From: Sipunculus nudus
Lineage: Eukaryota; Annelida; Sipuncula; Golfingiida; Sipunculidae
Reading direction: 5' to 3'
Assembly: GCA_026874595.1 (NCBI GenBank)
Contig: CM049316.1
Span: 25,503,839 to 25,567,838, forward strand
Length of the DNA: 64,000 bases
Below, one piece after another: positions 58,598-64,000 of this stretch. Numbering within the stretch: position 1 is the stretch's first letter; each line of letters opens with the position of its first letter. A model generated the notes under the pieces. It searched no databases. It worked only from the letters and a program-made list of their open reading frames with translations, and had not been told where the DNA came from. The translations under genes were made by a program, and so were the position numbers.

Positions 58598-58970
58598 TAC
58601 CAGGGGGGTACGCGTTCATTCCCGTTCGTTTGTGTTGTTTACAACATAAATCACGCCATCCTGAACGGAATCTCATAAAAGTTTCAGGGCAGCTCCGGAA
58701 GGGGCCAGTGCAGAATCGACTTAATTAAGGTGTGGGTCCGGAATCAGGAAGGACTCCCAGGATTATCACAAATGTGCAGTCACGTATGCTGAATTAAACA
58801 TCGGAATGTGGGCCGAATAAGTGAATGCAAACATTTGGTCAAGAACTTATGCACCGAAGAACCTTGGAATATGGGCATATAAGTGAATGAAAACACGGGT
58901 TGTTGAGTACACAACTGTAAGGAACGCCCACAAGGCGGAGACCTGCATTCTGCATACTTCTAGTTACATG
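58598..58970 (+). repeat. Family-P dispersed repeat (with tail duplication)
   Basis: Landmarks: CCAGGGGGGTACGCG, CATTCCCGTTCGT, ATCACGCCATCCTGAACGG, CAGGGCAGCTCCGG, ATCACAAATGTGCAGTCACG, GTGGGCCGAATAAGTGAATG, a second GGGCATATAAGTGAATG, GGCGGAGACCTGCATTC, ACTTCTAGTTACA. The repeated AAGTGAATG block suggests a small internal duplication. Confidence 0.7.
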
Positions 58971-59404
58971 TAAAAGTTTTGTTTCATCGTCATGCACATT
59001 CAGTACATTCATCGGGTGCATGACATTTGTTTCAGTACAAGAACGAGCGGCCTAGAAAAACAACCACAGGGCTCAGACTAAAGAAGTAGGTGGGCCTAAT
59101 GTAGCTACAAGGAGAACCGCACCTTGAATAGTTCAAAAGAACACAATATGTCATATGAACATTAGGCCTTTATGTTACGCGACTCTATACTTGGGACAAA
59201 AATACATATAAATAGAACGCGCACTCACTGTAAATAAAGATCATTTTTGAATATCTCAAACAAGCCTGTTTGAATGGTATATGTTGTCATACTAAGAGGG
59301 ATGGAAACTGGAAATATTCTGTCGTGAAAGGTTACCATCATGTGGCTTCAAAGGTTTTCGTTTGGGAGAAAGGCTTCCAATGAAATATACAATGGTTTAA
59401 TTTG

Positions 59405-59715
59405 GGTTTCAAGTGCGGGTCAAGTGTTATGTGTTTGTTCACAATTCGTAACAGGAATCTCATGACATTCTCAGGGCATTTCGGGGTCGGCAAAGGAAGG
59501 ATAGATTAGACTTTATGTAGATGCGCCTCATGATCCATGTCCATATACGAAGACTTCAAGGAATATTCACAAAGTACATACATTCAGGCATGAGTGAACC
59601 TGTGAATTTTTCTGCCGAATAGGTGAATGTAAACAGGGGTTTGGGAGCATTCCACAATAACGATGCATGGCAGAGAGGCCTGCATTATTAAGAATGCATA
59701 TTTCAAGTTTATGAG
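59405..59715 (+). repeat. Family-P dispersed repeat
   Basis: Landmarks: GTTTGTTCACAATTCGTAAC, ATCTCATGACATTCTCAGGGC, ATTTCGGGGTCGGCAAAGGA, ATGATCC, CATACATTCAGGCATGAGTG, GCCGAATAGGTGAATG, GGGAGCATTCC, GAGGCCTGCATTATTAAG, ATTTCAAGTTT. The 5' part is missing. Confidence 0.65.
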
Positions 59716-61804
59716 GTGTCTCATTTGGTCAGTTCTATTTTCATATCTGAAGAATCTATATCATGGTTTACAAATGTAATTGATACTAATAACTGTAATT
59801 AAATTTAATTTTAAAACCTTCATACATTGATGAGGTTAACCTTCCTTGAACATGTCTTCCTAGAATTGTTTTTCTCCCACGCATTGTGGTAAACCATCTA
59901 AGCAGAGTGTGACGTCAAACCAATTGGTCGACCAATTATTCCCACTTAAGGTGATAATTGAAAAATATTACATTGCAGCAAGAAGTAATCATTATGCAGT
60001 GATCCCCATGAAAACTGCTTTTTGTCAACTCATTTCTTCATCGTATGATACGGTAATTTAATCTTCGTTATAATTCAGTGCAAACGTGTCTGTCTAAATG
60101 AAAAATGGAGCCCTGAGATGATTTTTTTAAGATGAGACACAAATACAATATTTAAAAAATTTCAAATAGATTTTTTAAATGAAAATTTTTCGAGGATCCA
60201 CTAGATGAGCAATGATTATTCTTTGACTTCACACAGCTTTGAACAAGTCTTCTCCACTTTATGTTCTTTTCATAGGGTTGGTTTGACCAGCCGTCTTTGA
60301 AAAAGATGTCTTAAGATTCTTCAGGAGTTTGGATTGCTACTATGAGAATATTCTTTACTAACGTCAGACGAAAGCATTAAATAACATACACATTATTTGC
60401 TCAGCTAAAATTTAACATGCAGCTATTTTGTGGGCATTTTTCATTTTTTTTCGGATATAATTAAACCTTTCTAAAAGATAGGACACAGGATTTGACGTCC
60501 TAAAGTATACATGTTAGTGTATGTGACTGCTGCTTAAATTAATATCTAATATATATTCTATTGAGCAAATTGAAAGTTTTTTTTTCTCGAAATGCCAATA
60601 TCATGCGAAGCTATTATATATATTACGTATATATTATATATTACTTTTACCATCAAGTGCGTTATTAAACATTAGAAAGCTTATCGACTTACCGCTAAAC
60701 GTGGGTCTAGATTTACAGGCTTAAACTACACATAATTTATATGCTCCATATTTGATAATGAAATATTAATATATGGTCCCCATGCCGTTAATATCATTCG
60801 ACCACATGGCAATATGTTACCTCTTTGTTAATGTTACATTTATCTGGTATGCTGCTACAATCTAAGTTTTCTGTTAAGCGAATCTCTACAAATGAAACCG
60901 CGCACTTTGAAATATTTATAGAAATTTGTAATTGACGTTAATGAGTCTTGGTAAATATTTTTCTCATTATAAAATTGTTTCTCCTGAGTATTATGTAAAG
61001 TGCCATTCGAAGTTGTCATTTCTGTATTGTACAATACATGTGAATGTAATGTAATGACAACGTTAAAAAAAATATGCCACACTATCAGCCCGGTTCGTGA
61101 GCATCGCACGAATATTGTCCGACCAACGCAAAGCAATTAGTGAACGCTTTTAAGATGGTCGGCAACCGGTAGGCGACTGCCTAACGATAATCGGCGATAT
61201 TCAGAGACTGGCGGCAAAATATGGTCGATGTTCCTAGGTCTACCATGCTCACCGACCTGTTCAGGTCCATTACTATTGAGATACAGAAAACAGATATGTA
61301 CGAAAGCTTTGAAAATATATTTAAAAAAATGTTAAAGAAGCAACACGTTAGGATGGTTATTCCGGTTCCATCGAGGCAGATTTAGGTGATAGAATTGTTG
61401 TACCATTGTAGAGGAAGATGATGATCTTGATGGTGGCTTAGTTATTCTTCTTGCTTACAGAGGAAGGACGAAACTGAGAAGACAGGCACGCAACTGGGTG
61501 AGGCCTCTGACCTGCATCAATTTTGAGAAAATAAAATCCCGTATCTGATCTGGAACGGGTATCCTGCAGAGACTTTGGTGCATACCTAAAAATTGAACCG
61601 GTCGTGTTCCCGGAGCATTAAGCTGGTTGAGCCCTGGATAGAGCAAGGGAAAAAATGATATATTTATAAATTCATATTAAATTACATTTATTGAAACTCT
61701 TAGATTACCTAGCCGCTGACGTGACTGAATAAAGTCAGCGACTGGTTGGCAAATGGTTAATTATGTTAACGTTATGATTAACGGCCGGGAACCGTCTGAT
61801 GCAA
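59716..61804. other. No feature recognised
   Basis: AT-rich, short open frames without motifs. Confidence 0.4.
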
Positions 61805-62085
61805 CAGTGATGGAGCACCTGAGACCGTTAGGACTTGGACTCGAGGGTCTTTGACTCAGACTTGTACTCGAGGTCCCTGGACTCGGACTTGTAGTCCGAG
61901 CAGAAGCCTCCGTAAAGGAGGTAAAACCTCGAAAAAGACAGGCCGAGTCCAGGAGAAAAAAAAGGCCCTGTCACGTACTATATCACGACATTTATATACA
62001 TGTGCAAACTATTAACAAAAACAACACTATTAATGTACTGAGTTTGCACTCGGATTTGAATGTTGTGGACTCGACTACGTCACAG
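61805..62085. repeat. CGAGTCC-rich repeat, hAT-like MITE candidate (copy 3)
   Basis: It begins CAGTGATGGAGCACCTGAG, then GGACTTGGACTCGAGGG, repeated GACTCGGACTTG text, an AT-rich middle and GTGGACTCGACTACG near the end. It shares the motif layout of copies 1 and 2 but is shorter. The right end is not sharply defined. Confidence 0.5.
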
Positions 62086-64000
62086 GCTTTGATAATTCGA
62101 CGAATAACCTGGTTATCGTGTATAGTGATCTGGTACGACTGTTCGGCCACTGCCTGTAACATGTCTGAGAACTGAAAGCTCCCATTCGTTGCCTACCGAA
62201 TGAAGATTAGGGAAACCTCCTACCAACATTTTTACCTTGGCTTTGATGTTTCTTTTGTGGCTCCAATCCGATGTAAAAGGTCTTAAAACCAATCACCGAT
62301 CAATGAAAACCAATAACAAAGTTTCTCAATAACCTTTTAACACTTCAGGCAACCTATGGTTGTAGGTTGGTGGTAACGTATGATTGAGGCTTAACCGACT
62401 GATTTAGTAAAACCTGCATATAGCTTCGTACAATATTTATTACACAGAAAGTGCATTTCATAAGCCTCAGTACCACTACTGATAAAACAGAACCAAGAAT
62501 ATTTTATACTTATAAATATTATACTGTGTGCGAATTTGTTTGTGTCTAATTCCATATATTATGAAAGATGTAATGGGATTTTCTATGAGAGATTTCCATT
62601 GCTTTTCCAACAATGTTAAAATGTTAAAAATAACGTCTGGATATCAGTTGCACAGGTGTTCTTGTGCGCGAGGTGTTTTATTCATGCCATCTATAAAGCG
62701 AAGAAGAAGTAACAAAAGAGGAAAGACGCACCGGGCAACTGGTGTCTTGCGTTATATATTTCCATAGTAATGATCCACGAGCTTCTGTGGTAACGCAAAA
62801 ATTAAAGGTCGCATCGATTTTGTAACCCCGGAGCGAGAGCCGTAAAACCCACACGTGGAACATGAGCAATTGTCGCATCTAAAAACCGAGTCTGGTATTC
62901 TAACCATCCCAGGAATCACTGCGTCCTGCTGATGTTACAGGAAGAAGAACTCCTGCCTGACAGCGTGGGTCTTTCTCAATCATTCATTCGGAGCAAATGT
63001 CTCGCCTCTCGTTCGACTATCTTTGTTTTATGAGCAAATATGGGAACAGTGTAATTATGAAGAGAGTGCTTTTTTTCTTTGATTCTAGCTTTTTCTGTGA
63101 CGTGTGTTCATGGAAAGCTGACACAGGTGTTGTTACATGCCTGGGGCAAGTCGCAGCTGTCGTTAACTTTTTTTTAATCGGTTGACGATGTTTGCTTTTC
63201 CAGGGTAGTGGTTAACACACAGTTTCATAGAGAGTGATATGAAAAATTCATAAAATCAATCGCCAAGCAGCGACACACTTTATCTATGTAACTCAGTTCT
63301 GATTTGACATATAAGGTCATGGAGTATTGCTAGCTGTTTTATATAATGAATGTTGACATAGGGTAAAATTGCTTGTAAAGTCGAAGTCTCTCTACGGTTC
63401 ACCATGTTTCTGAATGTCAGGGCAAGACTGAAGGTGCTCTCACACTGGCGTTGTGCAAGCGAATGGAAGCGAGAGAGGCCACGTTTTCCAGATGTGAATG
63501 CATTGCGTTTTCGACGCTGTACTCATTTTTATTAAGTTTTAATGCGAGCCTTCATGCGAGCCTTTTGGCGCGAATGGCCGGTGGTCAGGGTTTATTTAAC
63601 TGCAGTTTTTTTTTGCATTTTTTGTATGTATTACTTTAAGTTCTATGCGTGATTGTGTGTTTTGTTACATTCTGTGCAGCCTCAACATATTTCAGTTCTG
63701 TCCACGAACTCCTCACGCGAGTTTTACTTTTTTCATGCGTTTGTGTACGATTCAATGCATTGTAATTCCATTTAGTTAGACGTTTCTAGACAAAACGCGA
63801 CCTAAACGCAAAGGGAACGCATATCTTGGTGAGCTGCTTCAGACTTGGTAGGACGTCGGACGTTGACACGATACGAAGACTTGGGTGACAGTGGGCACGG
63901 AATACGGAGATGTGCACCTCTTTTACTGTGGATGGAACTTATTTTGGTGTCAAACCCTGGATCGCTTTAGCTGGGCCATGGATAATAATACATTTACCTA
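62086..64000. other. No feature recognised
   Basis: A 63430-63850 stretch rich in GCGAG, CGCGA and GCATGCG-like text looks repeat-like but no boundaries were found. No gene is supported. Confidence 0.4.

Overview
This is eukaryotic, AT-rich, metazoan genomic DNA. I see no rRNA, no functional tRNA gene, no operon structure and no host protein-coding gene that I can name. What can be read is almost entirely old mobile-element sequence. The mixture of elements (a Gmr1-type Ty3/gypsy retroelement, minisatellite-carrying elements ending in a hairpin followed by GACGGACA-type repeats, CR1/L2-like LINE tails, a tRNA-derived SINE, pogo- and hAT-like MITEs, long (TA)n and poly-G/C tracts) points to a marine invertebrate. 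A mollusc is my best guess; an invertebrate deuterostome is not excluded.

Layout. 1-3.2 kb: reversed fragments of a minisatellite-bearing element (family H), a retroelement LTR fragment and a 5'-truncated LINE with a 12-bp target-site duplication. 5.8 kb: SINE. 8.0-9.3 kb: a pogo-like MITE and a 0.93-kb inverted-repeat element. 10.5-17.5 kb: a mosaic of eight (TA)n arrays, duplicated 120-165-bp blocks, a second reversed copy of the Gmr1-like element (10785-12827) and a pogo-like MITE inserted inside a (TA)n array. 17.5-31 kb: mostly unassigned AT-rich DNA with dispersed repeats, one GC-richer candidate exon at 21.0-21.4 kb and a reversed family-H copy at 27.2-28.2 kb. 31.4-36.6 kb: the most complete Gmr1-like element (5' LTR, primer-binding site, Gag with a SCAN-like capsid and a CCHC knuckle, acidic linker, integrase, then reverse transcriptase and RNase H), interrupted by stops, frameshifts and deletions. 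36.6-45.5 kb: nearly featureless. 45.5-49.35 kb: a large family-H tandem array. 50.9-51.5 kb: LINE end. 53.1-53.95 kb: solo LTR of the Gmr1-like family. 55.9-64 kb: a 75-bp tandem duplication, SINE head, foldback MITE, dispersed repeats and an hAT-like repeat.

How the parts relate. The two Gmr1-like copies carry different deletions but both place integrase before reverse transcriptase, so that order belongs to the family. The SINE and the first LINE share a 3'-tail motif, as expected if the LINE machinery moves the SINE. The strongest biological story is the Gmr1-like element with its SCAN-like capsid; everything else is fossil or non-autonomous.
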